DNA of 16,381 bases from contig JAYTCK010000071.1 in assembly GCA_043736515.1 (NCBI GenBank), positions 1 through 16,381 on the forward strand, given 5' to 3'. The number at the start of each line of letters is the position of its first letter. Within the stretch, counting starts at the first letter, position 1. Positions 6,426 through 13,657 of this stretch are shown here, piece by piece. The stretch is from MHLP01 sp043736515. Its GTDB lineage: Bacteria; Patescibacteriota; Minisyncoccia; Phycocordibacterales; UBA6899. The position numbers and the translations under genes were made by a program. The notes under the pieces are model-generated. The model ran no database searches. It was not told where the DNA came from and saw only the letters and a program-made list of their open reading frames with translations.

Positions 6426-7526
6426 ATGAAGCTTGAATGTGTAAAACCAAATTTAAAAGATGCATTACTTATTGCAGAGCGATTTACAGGTAAACAACTT
6501 TCACTTCCGGTGCTCAAGTATGTATTGTTTATCGCTGCAGAAAAAGAACTAAAGCTTCGTGCCACCAATCTTGATCTCGGAATCGAGATAGCACTACCGG
6601 CTCGTGTTGAAAAAGAGGGAGTTATTGCGATTCCTGCCGATACACTTGGAAGTTTCCTTTCTAACCTTCCTTATGAAAAAAGTGTGACCATTGAGCAAAT
6701 TGGTGAGCATTTAACCATAACCGGTGCTTCATACTCAACATTGATCAAAGGTTTCGGTTATGAAGACTTCCCAACACTTCCTTTGGTTACAAAAGGTACA
6801 AGTCTTGAGGTTGATGCAAAAGCACTTGTGTCCGGTTTCCGGTCGACACAATATGCTGCGTCAAACTCAGATATTAAACCAGAATTCGCAAGTGTATATT
6901 GTTATACCGACGAACAAACGCTGGTTATGGCAGCCTCTGACTCTTCACGCCTTGCAGAGAAACGCATTCCCCTCAAAAAAGCACCCGAAGCGCTTTCTGT
7001 ACTCATTCCTGCAAAAAATGTGACCGAAATTATTCGTGCGCTTGAGAACATAAGCGGTGTTGTAACATTGTGTGCCACAAAAAACCAAATATCATTCCAT
7101 ACAGATCACATGCATATCACGTCGCGTTTGGTTGATGGGATGTTTCCCGATTATAAACAGATCATTCCGAAGAAATTTACCACTGAAGCAGTACTCCTGC
7201 GGCAGGATTTTATAGATCGGTTAAAAATGACTACGGTTTTTTCAGGGAAATTACAACAAGTGAGAATTAAAATTTATCCTGACGAGAAACTTCTTGAAAT
7301 CGAGTCCCGCAATGATGAAATAGGCGAAACCACACAACAAATAGAAGCTACTCTTGAAGGAGAATCAGTCCAATTTTTGTTGAATCAGCGGTATATTATG
7401 GACGTTCTCTCCTCCCTTTCCTCAGACAGCATCACACTTTCGGCGAGTGGGGCGGGGAAGGCGCTTATTGTGCGGGGGGTGGGGGATAATACCTTTACTT
7501 ACCTCATCATGCCCATGAAAGGTTGA
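6426..7526 (+). CDS. dnaN: DNA polymerase III beta subunit (sliding clamp)
   Basis: The 366-residue protein starts MKLECVKPNLKDALLIAERF, contains ATNLDLGIEI in the first domain, and ends FTYLIMPMKG, the usual clamp C-terminus (YLIMPMR). Its length is normal for three clamp domains. It encircles DNA as a dimer and tethers the replicative polymerase. The start has only AAGG immediately before the ATG, so the ribosome-binding site is poor; a TATAAT lies 19 bp upstream. No recF or gyrB follows, unlike in many bacteria; a DciA-like gene lies next instead. Identification is firm. Confidence 0.97.
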   Translation: MKLECVKPNLKDALLIAERFTGKQLSLPVLKYVLFIAAEKELKLRATNLDLGIEIALPARVEKEGVIAIPADTLGSFLSNLPYEKSVTIEQIGEHLTITGASYSTLIKGFGYEDFPTLPLVTKGTSLEVDAKALVSGFRSTQYAASNSDIKPEFASVYCYTDEQTLVMAASDSSRLAEKRIPLKKAPEALSVLIPAKNVTEIIRALENISGVVTLCATKNQISFHTDHMHITSRLVDGMFPDYKQIIPKKFTTEAVLLRQDFIDRLKMTTVFSGKLQQVRIKIYPDEKLLEIESRNDEIGETTQQIEATLEGESVQFLLNQRYIMDVLSSLSSDSITLSASGAGKALIVRGVGDNTFTYLIMPMKG

Positions 7527-7547
7527 GTTTTCTGTCTGCAAACCACC

Positions 7548-7670
7548 CGCGCCTTATTTTGGGCGTACTTTGAACTTGTCGGTGCTCGGTCCCCTAGGCA
7601 GTACGTGAAGCACAGCCTAGGGGACACTGCGACTCCTCCGCATTCAAATTACATCCCAAAATAAACCGCG
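7548..7670. repeat. Long imperfect palindrome D after dnaN
   Basis: CGCG (7548-7551) pairs with CGCG (7667-7670), TTATTTTGGG with CCCAAAATAA, and TTTGAA with TTCAAA. A perfect 11-bp inner stem GTCCCCTAGGC (7589-7599) with GCCTAGGGGAC (7615-7625) encloses a 15-nt loop. The outer motif TTATTTTGG is shared with palindrome A. The remainder of the dnaN-dciA gap (7671-7710) is AT-rich with nothing else recognisable. Confidence 0.78.
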
Positions 7671-7710
7671 CTATCGTAATATAAAAATGCTTTGTAAATA
7701 AGTATTTTTC

Positions 7711-7747
7711 TGGAAACTGACAACTAACTCCTATACACTGAGTGTAT
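7711..7747 (+). promoter_or_regulatory. Candidate promoter and start-codon palindrome of the DciA-like gene
   Basis: TGGAAA (7711-7716), 17 nt, then TACACT (7734-7739) could form a promoter whose -10 is only six bases before the ATG at 7746. The -10 lies inside a near-perfect palindrome ATACACT-G-AGTGTAT (7733-7747) that also covers the ATG. A protein binding there would block both transcription and the start. Confidence 0.45.
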
Positions 7748-8003
7748 GGAATTATCGGGTATAAAAGATTTTCTTGATGCCTATCGGAAGCGGCTGAATT
7801 TGGCTGATGATGATAGAACAGAGACAATAGCACTGATTGCTCGTGTGACTGGAGTAACTCTCATGGTGAGCGATATTACGGTCAACAGAGGGGTGCTCTC
7901 TGTGCGCGCGGATAGTGTGACACGCAATCAACTCTTTCTGTATAAAACAAAACTCCTTGAGGAGTTTAAAAAATCAGGCAAACCTATTTTTGATATTAGA
8001 TAA
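7746..8003 (+). CDS. DUF721/DciA-like protein, candidate replicative helicase loader
   Basis: The 85-residue protein has a helical N-terminal half (IKDFLDAYRKRLNLADDDR) and a C-terminal half, GVTLMVSDITVNRGVLSVRADSVTRNQLFLYKTKLLEEF..PIFDIR. The latter follows the DUF721 pattern: a basic/beta strand, xGVLxVxxDSxxxxxxLxxxKxxLLxxL, then a final DIR. DUF721 includes DciA, which loads the DnaB helicase in bacteria lacking DnaC/DnaI. Family membership is judged from this pattern, so it is likely rather than certain. Position next to dnaA-oriC-dnaN supports a replication role. It is shorter than typical DciA, holding little more than the core domain. The last codons run into a strong bidirectional terminator. 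Confidence 0.65.
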   Translation: MELSGIKDFLDAYRKRLNLADDDRTETIALIARVTGVTLMVSDITVNRGVLSVRADSVTRNQLFLYKTKLLEEFKKSGKPIFDIR

Positions 8004-8057
8004 AAAACCTAAGGCAGCCTTTAAGAATCGTTCCCCAAAGGCTGCCTTAGGTTTTTT
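8002..8057. terminator. Strong bidirectional intrinsic terminator
   Basis: A perfect 21-bp stem (8002-8022 with 8037-8057) has a 14-nt loop. The stem core is CCTAAGGCAGCCTTT/AAAGGCTGCCTTAGG, with A6 before and T6 after it. It serves the convergent DciA-like and PBP genes and overlaps both stop codons. Confidence 0.92.
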
Positions 8058-10597
8058 TACTGCTTAGTAACAGTGAAGAACGTTGTTATCTCGTTCTTGT
8101 TCCCAACTGCATCTTGTGTGGTGATGCGTAATTCATTCATGTCGCTGATGTTTTGTACTTCAGCGGGGGTAAATGCAAAATCATATGGGAAATTTTGTAT
8201 GGATCCCAAAAAGAGACCGTTTACAAAGAAATCTACATGGGTTATCGCAAAACTACTCGTCAAAGAAGTTTGTACAAGAAGTTTTTGTCCCATCTCATAC
8301 ATAACAGTAGATGTGGGGCTGATAATGGTTATTTGTGGTGCCAAGGTTGGTTTGTGGATATCGTCAAAACCTTGTGGAACCGCACTCCACGCTTGTGCGG
8401 GGAGACCATGTGCAGCAATCCATCGTTGTGTCGGGGTTTCCCACAACAAAAACTGAGGATCATCATAGGGATTAAGCGGTGCAGGTCCAGATGGATTGTC
8501 TTTATCCACCCAATAAAGAATTTCGTGCGCGTTCGGGATAACGCGTTCCTCAATTAGATTTGGAGGAGTAAATTCTGTAGCGAGTTTTCCTGATACTTTG
8601 TCCACCTTGTACGTTTCACCTCCGTACCATAATCCACGCAGTGCGGGTTTGGTGAGTTGTGATACGGGTTGTGGTGGAATAAATTGTTCATTTGGGGGAA
8701 GTGAGTCAAATGCTTCATCAAAAAATGCATTCCACATCGGAGCAATAATAAAGCCGGCTACTTTCTTTTCCATGGGGCTGTTGTTGTTGTTTCCTGCCCA
8801 TGCCCCAACCGCAAGCGATGGTGTGTATCCGACGATCCACGCATCGCGGTAATCATTGGTTGTTCCTGTTTTTACCGCCACATCATGGTTGGGAAAATAA
8901 AGAAATGATTCAGGACCAAAGGCGGGCGCACGCGCAACATTATCCGTGAGTATATCTGAGATATTACGCGCTATTTCAGGAGCGATGACCTGTGTTTCGT
9001 TGGATGAGTATTCATACATCGTCATACCATCCGCATCTTCAACCTTAAGGAGACCCGTATATGGTTGGCGTTTTCCGTCGTTCGCAAACACACCGTAGGC
9101 ACTGGTCATATCTAAGAGTGATACTTCACCACCACCCAAAACCAACGTAAGTCCGTACTGAGCTTTGTTGCCAAGTGAAGTGATCCCCATGCGATCCGCA
9201 AATTGGAGCGCAGTATTGATGCCAACCAGATACAGCATTTTTACCGCCGGAACATTGACCGACTGCGCAAGTGCGTTGCGAATACTCATGGGACCACGGT
9301 ACTCATTGTCATAATTTCCCGGCATATAACAATCTTTTGCAGTGGCATTTCCAAGCGGTGTACCAAATGCATCACACCGAGTCGAAAACTGTGTGGCAAT
9401 ATCAAAGAGTACAGTGTCGGGGGTATATCCTTTTTCAAAGCCTGCCGCATAGACAAACGGCTTAAATGCCGAACCTGGTTGTCGCTTGGCGAGTGCAATA
9501 TTAAAGTTCCCTTCGTTTTTAATATCAAAATAATCACGGGAGCCAACCATGGTAAGGATTTGACCGGTCTTCGGATCAATAGCTACCAACGCAGCATTCT
9601 TCGCTTTAAATGTTTTTTCATTCTGTAGTGCGAATTGTTTCACGATCTTTTCACCCTTTTCCTGTAAATCCATGTTTATGGTGGTGACAACACGGAGCCC
9701 TCCTTCATTGAGGAGCTCATCACCATACACTTCTGCGAGCTGTTCTTTGATAAACATAACAAAGTGTGGGGCGCGGATACCGCTTTCCGCGGGAGGAATA
9801 AATTCCACTTCTTCTGCGAGGGCAGTGTTGTACTCATCTTCGGTAATAGACCCTAATTCACGCATTTTTGTAATGATGGCATCTTTTCTTTTTTCAAGCC
9901 CTTCACGATTTCTCCCGTACGGAGAAAATCGTGTGGGGGCCTGCGGAAGGGCAGCAAGGTATGCAGCCTCTGCGAGGGAGAGTTCATTTGCGCGAACGCC
10001 AAAAAAAGACATGCTCGCCTCTTCAACACCATAGATATTTCCGCCATACGGCGCTTCGTTCAAATAGTGAGTGAGAATCTCTTCCTTGCCCATGATGCGC
10101 TCAAGCTTTATGGCAAGTATCCACTCTTTTATCTTGCGGGTAATTGTTTTTTCTTGGGAAAGCAAAGAATTTTTAATCACTTGCTGTGTGATAGTTGAGC
10201 CACCTTGTCCAATATATCCTTCCCGAAGGCGGAGGTTCACAAGCACCGCACGCAAAATCGCCTTAGGTTTGATACCACGGTGTTTATAGAACTGATCATC
10301 CTCGATAGCGACAGTGGCGTTTTTAATATACGGACTTATTTCATCAAAAGAAACGATCGTACGCCGAGTGTCTTTGTGTACATCATAAAGGAGGATTTTT
10401 CCAGTGCGATCATACAATTTTGTGGATTGGGCGATTTTTCGTGATTCAAAAAGGCTAAAATCGGGGATTTCAAGAGTGGAGGCCCATAGCAAAAGTGCGC
10501 TTACAAAAAAAATCCCAATTATAAGGCTCCAAATAATCATTATTTGGAAAATATAGAGACCGCGGGGGCGTTTATGATTGCTGTGGTGCTTTTTCAT
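8057..10597 (-). CDS. Class A penicillin-binding protein (glycosyltransferase/transpeptidase)
   Basis: The 846-residue bifunctional enzyme polymerises glycan strands and cross-links peptides outside the membrane. It has a short basic cytoplasmic tail, a transmembrane helix (about 16-40) and a GT51 domain with catalytic E99 in EDDQFYKHRG, GQGGSTITQQ (130-139) and NEAPYGGNIYG (180-190). The transpeptidase domain has S376-A-F-K379 (SxxK), S446-V-N448 (SxN) and K576-T-G-T579 (KTGT). After about residue 765 comes an Ig-like beta domain (ITIISPTSTVMYEMGQKL ... TTQDAVGNKNEITTFFTV), often seen at the end of CPR and Gram-positive-like PBPs. All catalytic motifs are intact. AGGGAA lies eight bases before the ATG. 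It is divergent from tyrS across a 154-bp gap. Confidence 0.96.
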   Translation of the reverse strand: MKKHHSNHKRPRGLYIFQIMIIWSLIIGIFFVSALLLWASTLEIPDFSLFESRKIAQSTKLYDRTGKILLYDVHKDTRRTIVSFDEISPYIKNATVAIEDDQFYKHRGIKPKAILRAVLVNLRLREGYIGQGGSTITQQVIKNSLLSQEKTITRKIKEWILAIKLERIMGKEEILTHYLNEAPYGGNIYGVEEASMSFFGVRANELSLAEAAYLAALPQAPTRFSPYGRNREGLEKRKDAIITKMRELGSITEDEYNTALAEEVEFIPPAESGIRAPHFVMFIKEQLAEVYGDELLNEGGLRVVTTINMDLQEKGEKIVKQFALQNEKTFKAKNAALVAIDPKTGQILTMVGSRDYFDIKNEGNFNIALAKRQPGSAFKPFVYAAGFEKGYTPDTVLFDIATQFSTRCDAFGTPLGNATAKDCYMPGNYDNEYRGPMSIRNALAQSVNVPAVKMLYLVGINTALQFADRMGITSLGNKAQYGLTLVLGGGEVSLLDMTSAYGVFANDGKRQPYTGLLKVEDADGMTMYEYSSNETQVIAPEIARNISDILTDNVARAPAFGPESFLYFPNHDVAVKTGTTNDYRDAWIVGYTPSLAVGAWAGNNNNSPMEKKVAGFIIAPMWNAFFDEAFDSLPPNEQFIPPQPVSQLTKPALRGLWYGGETYKVDKVSGKLATEFTPPNLIEERVIPNAHEILYWVDKDNPSGPAPLNPYDDPQFLLWETPTQRWIAAHGLPAQAWSAVPQGFDDIHKPTLAPQITIISPTSTVMYEMGQKLLVQTSLTSSFAITHVDFFVNGLFLGSIQNFPYDFAFTPAEVQNISDMNELRITTQDAVGNKNEITTFFTVTKQ

Positions 10598-10751
10598 ATA
10601 GTAAGTTCCCTGTTGTACAATATTATCACGAAAAAGTCACATGTTATCCCTTGATTGGATGAGAATGATACGGATAACCTCTCACACTACATTGTTTTAT
10701 TGTCCCAAAAATGCAAGAATGTAAGCTCTGGTGTGATAAACACAAGGTTTT

Positions 10752-12179
10752 ATGAAAAAGACACTGACTGAACAAGAGGCAGAAAAAGCAGTAGAAAACA
10801 TCCTCGCCCGGGGAGTGGGTACTTTTGTTGACCCTGATGGATCATTCCGTGCGAATCTCGCCCTGAAGGCACAGGGCAAATACGACAAAGAGCTTATAGT
10901 GAAATTTGGCGTTGACCCTACTCGTCCGGACATTCACCTCGGTCACGCTGTTGTACTGCACAAACTTCGCCAAATGCAGGATGTGGGATGCAAAGTCGTA
11001 TTTCTTATTGGTGACTATACTGCTCAGATTGGTGACCCCACTGGTAAGAGTAAGGTTCGCCCTGAAGTAGAGCAGTCTGCGATCGAAACAAATATGCAGA
11101 CATACCTCGATCAGGTAGGAAAAATCCTTGATCTCGACCCGAAAGTTTTTTCTTGGATAAGAAATTCTGATTGGTTTACCGCCATCACGGATATTTTTCT
11201 TTCAAACGATGCCAAAGTCGGCATGGACTTTCAAATACCCGGAAAAGAAAAGCCGGAGCACATCGACTTTCCCTCAAACTCTTTTGTGGGCAAAGCAATT
11301 GTGTTTGAAGAGACACGTATGCAAAAAAAGATGGGTGCTACCAATATCTCAGTAATTACCCTGCGCAGCCTCTTGTGGGGATTAAAACACGTGACGATGG
11401 CTCAATTGATTGAGCGTGACATGTTTCAAAAACGTATCAATGACGGGGAGAGTTTGTTTATGCACGAAATGCTCTACCCTGTTCTTCAAGGTATTGATTC
11501 CGATGTGCTCTCCCAGGTGTATGGGGCATGTCACTTAGAAGTGGGAGGCACCGATCAGACGTTTAATATGTTGATGGGCAGAAAAATGATGGAAGCCAAC
11601 AATAAGCCCCCACAGGCGGTGCTTTCGTTTGAACTCCTTGTGGGCGTTGACGGTAAAGAAAAAATGTCGAAGTCACTCGATAATTATGTCGGCATTACCG
11701 ACACCGCTAATAACATGTTTGGAAAACTCATGTCTGTGCCCGATGAAGCCATTCAAAAATATTTTGAACTATGTACGTTCACACCAATGACCGAAGTTAC
11801 AAAAATATTTGAAGAGATCAAAAAAGGAAAAACACATCCCAAAGACGTGAAGATGGATCTCGCGCAACAAATTGTTGAGATTTATCATGGTCGCGATGCG
11901 GGAGTTTCAGCACGAGAATATTTTGTAAATACATTTCAAAACAAGGAGATTCCCTCTGACATGCCCGAAGTACGCGCTAAGGCAGGGACACTTCTGGTTG
12001 ATGTGCTTATGGCCCAAAACCTTGTTTCATCCAAAACAGATTTTCGGCGCCTTCTTGATGAAGGGGCGATTAAAAAAGATGGTGAAACAAAAATTACCGA
12101 CCCATTCACAACGGTACGGGATGATATGATACTGAAAATCGGCAAACATCGCTTTTTGAAAATAATTCTCGAGTCATAA
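10752..12179 (+). CDS. tyrS: Tyrosyl-tRNA synthetase
   Basis: This class I enzyme attaches tyrosine to tRNA-Tyr. The HIGH motif is HLGH (62-65, after FGVDPTRPDI), followed by DYTAQIGDPTGKSKVRP. KMSKS is at 304-308 and DLEVGGTDQ-like substrate residues appear as HLEVGGTDQTFNML. A C-terminal S4 RNA-binding domain (about 410-470) ends the protein. At 475 residues it is longer than common TyrRS (about 400-430). An extra segment of roughly 45-50 residues lies between NSDWF (138-142) and LLWGLKHVTMAQLIERDMF and contains IDFPSNSFVGKAIVFEETRMQ. AAGG lies four bases before the ATG. A terminator follows directly. No T-box leader is visible in the short upstream gap. Confidence 0.95.
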   Translation: MKKTLTEQEAEKAVENILARGVGTFVDPDGSFRANLALKAQGKYDKELIVKFGVDPTRPDIHLGHAVVLHKLRQMQDVGCKVVFLIGDYTAQIGDPTGKSKVRPEVEQSAIETNMQTYLDQVGKILDLDPKVFSWIRNSDWFTAITDIFLSNDAKVGMDFQIPGKEKPEHIDFPSNSFVGKAIVFEETRMQKKMGATNISVITLRSLLWGLKHVTMAQLIERDMFQKRINDGESLFMHEMLYPVLQGIDSDVLSQVYGACHLEVGGTDQTFNMLMGRKMMEANNKPPQAVLSFELLVGVDGKEKMSKSLDNYVGITDTANNMFGKLMSVPDEAIQKYFELCTFTPMTEVTKIFEEIKKGKTHPKDVKMDLAQQIVEIYHGRDAGVSAREYFVNTFQNKEIPSDMPEVRAKAGTLLVDVLMAQNLVSSKTDFRRLLDEGAIKKDGETKITDPFTTVRDDMILKIGKHRFLKIILES

Positions 12180-12184
12180 CAAAT

Positions 12185-12218
12185 AAAAAAACCACCGCAC
12201 GAATGCGGTGGTTTTTTT
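12185..12218. terminator. Bidirectional intrinsic terminator
   Basis: A7 plus CCACCGCA (12185-12199) pairs perfectly with TGCGGTGG plus T7 (12204-12218) around a 4-nt CGAA loop. It lies between the convergent tyrS and the acidic small-protein gene, and overlaps the stop codon of the latter. Confidence 0.92.
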
Positions 12219-12414
12219 ATACTACATCATCTGCGAGAGGGTCATCAGTGTCATCATCAGAAATGACAAGCGGAGCGTCAGCATCGACGAGCAGTTCATC
12301 GGGTTCGTCAGGAAGAAAATCATCGCTTTCAACCGCGTTGGGGTCAAAATCTTTATCGCTTGTTACATCGAGATCAATAGGCAGCATTCCGCTTGAGAGA
12401 AAATCATCACTCAT
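12217..12414 (-). CDS. Small, highly acidic protein
   Basis: I do not recognise a family. The 65-residue frame begins MSDDFLSSGMLPIDLDVTSD and is dominated by Asp and Glu with almost no basic residues (one Lys). It has no membrane segment or Cys, and is probably disordered. Support for a real gene: it fits exactly between an upstream hairpin/-10-like region and a strong terminator that overlaps its stop, and the opposite strand holds no plausible gene. A TAAAAT on the minus strand (12423-12428) is eight bases before the ATG and no Shine-Dalgarno exists, so the mRNA may be leaderless. It follows ruvC on the same strand after 128 bp. It could alternatively be a chance frame. Confidence 0.55.
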   Translation of the reverse strand: MSDDFLSSGMLPIDLDVTSDKDFDPNAVESDDFLPDEPDELLVDADAPLVISDDDTDDPLADDVV

Positions 12415-12440
12415 GATGAGTCATTTTATTAGTTATTTAA

Positions 12441-12460
12441 ATGGTCGAGATTACGACCAT
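12441..12460. promoter_or_regulatory. Inverted repeat upstream of the acidic protein
   Basis: ATGGTCG (12441-12447) and CGACCAT (12454-12460) form a perfect 7-bp dyad with a 6-nt spacer, placed near the -35 position of the proposed promoter. It could be an operator or a short hairpin after ruvC. There is no U-tract in either direction. Confidence 0.35.
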
Positions 12461-12542
12461 ATCCATTATGTATCACGTTTCACTCTTTTTGTGCAAGTGT
12501 TTCGGAGAAAGCTGTGGATAGTGATGTGCTTTTCAATACTTC

Positions 12543-13031
12543 CTATTTTCTCAATGTATTATATTGAGCGCTCGCGAGGGCGGTGAGGCCGAGGGCGATG
12601 GCGTCATATTCATCGTCGAGCATCTTTTTTTGCGGGAGTGTAACAAGTTTTTCCACCATTTTGGTTACCTGCTCTTTTGTAGCGCGTCCGTAGCCGGTAA
12701 TAGCAATTTTTATTGAAAGTGGATTATACTCGACAAGAGGAATGTTTTTTGAAACCGCGAGATAAATAAGCATGCCACGCACTTCGGCGACGTTGAGTGC
12801 GGTCTTTGCATTGTTGGTGAAGTAGAGTTCCTCGAGCGCGATCGTTTCCGGTTTGTGAACTTCAATGAGTCTGACAATTTCGTTTGCTACAACAAGCAAA
12901 CGTTTGGCAAAAATTTCTTTCGCGCTAGTTTCAATACACGCAGAGTAATGCAAGGTTGCTTTTGAACCGCCTCCTTCAAGGACAGCAACACCACAGCGTC
13001 CAAAACCGGGATCAATAGCTAAGACGATCAT
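12543..13031 (-). CDS. ruvC: Holliday junction resolvase RuvC
   Basis: The 162-residue RNase H-fold endonuclease cuts four-way junctions symmetrically. Acidic catalytic residues are present: D7 in MIVLAIDPGFGRCG, E67 in IALEELYF, and D140/D143 in LDDEYDAIALGLT. NPLSIKIAITGYGRATKEQV matches the conserved RuvC stretch before the last acidic motif. Length is near the E. coli protein (173). It starts 17 bp after yebC without a Shine-Dalgarno, suggesting one transcript with yebC and ruvB. ruvA is not in this cluster. Confidence 0.96.
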   Translation of the reverse strand: MIVLAIDPGFGRCGVAVLEGGGSKATLHYSACIETSAKEIFAKRLLVVANEIVRLIEVHKPETIALEELYFTNNAKTALNVAEVRGMLIYLAVSKNIPLVEYNPLSIKIAITGYGRATKEQVTKMVEKLVTLPQKKMLDDEYDAIALGLTALASAQYNTLRK

Positions 13032-13048
13032 TTCAATTTAAAAGTTTA

Positions 13049-13579
13049 TTAGTCCGCATTCGTGTAGACATCCTGGACTTCAGCGTTTGCTTCAAGTTCT
13101 TCGATGATGGTCGAGAGAATTGCGCCGTCGTCGTCTGAAAGAGGGATGGTGCTGTTTGGGGTCCAACCCTCCTCGCCTTTGGTGAACGCCCATGCGGCAG
13201 CACCTTGTGCTGCGAGTGCACCGCCGTTCTTTGAGAGTATGAACTTGATCTCTTGTGCCGCTTTGTTGCGGTTGCCGGTGAATGCTTCGATGATAAGTGC
13301 GCATCCTCCTGGCCCATATCCTTCATAGGTGAGCGCTTCCATTGCGTCGGTCTCCCCACCCTTTCCTTTTTTGATTGCACGCTCAATGGTATCCTTCGGC
13401 ATATTCACCTTCTTTGCAGTTTCGATAATAGTGCGCAGTCCCGGTGAGTTCACATCACCGTTCGCTTTTTTTGATTCGGTCGCGATAAGGCTGCCTAGCT
13501 TCCCAAAGAGCTTTGATTTCTTGGCGTCTTCTGCGCCCTTCTGTCGTTTAATTTGCGCCCACTTTGAATGTCCGGACAT
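13049..13579 (-). CDS. yebC: YebC/PmpR-family protein, shortened
   Basis: The N-terminus SGHSKWAQIKRQKGAEDAKKSKLFGKL is the clear YebC/TACO1 signature. NMPKDTIERAIKKG and the YEGYGPGGCALIIEAFTGNRNKAAQEIK block follow. The protein is 176 residues instead of about 240-250. After WAFTKGEEGW it jumps to a short segment ending in VQDVYTNAD, the normal YebC C-terminus, so roughly 70 internal residues are absent. The family is described as a transcription regulator (PmpR) and as a translation factor easing synthesis at difficult motifs. The reading frame is intact, so this is a shortened form and not a pseudogene. It lies between ruvB and ruvC, a common neighbourhood. Confidence 0.94.
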   Translation of the reverse strand: MSGHSKWAQIKRQKGAEDAKKSKLFGKLGSLIATESKKANGDVNSPGLRTIIETAKKVNMPKDTIERAIKKGKGGETDAMEALTYEGYGPGGCALIIEAFTGNRNKAAQEIKFILSKNGGALAAQGAAAWAFTKGEEGWTPNSTIPLSDDDGAILSTIIEELEANAEVQDVYTNAD

Positions 13580-13657
13580 AACGTTAAAAGATTAGGATTG
13601 TAGTGACTGCATCATACCGCTACAAGAGTTTTTCTTGCAACTTTTCGGGACGGAGAC

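Noticed and set aside
8002..8057. Considering this hairpin as a sixth member of the palindrome family
   Set aside because: It is a short perfect stem with A- and T-tracts, that is, a normal bidirectional terminator, without the shared end motifs.
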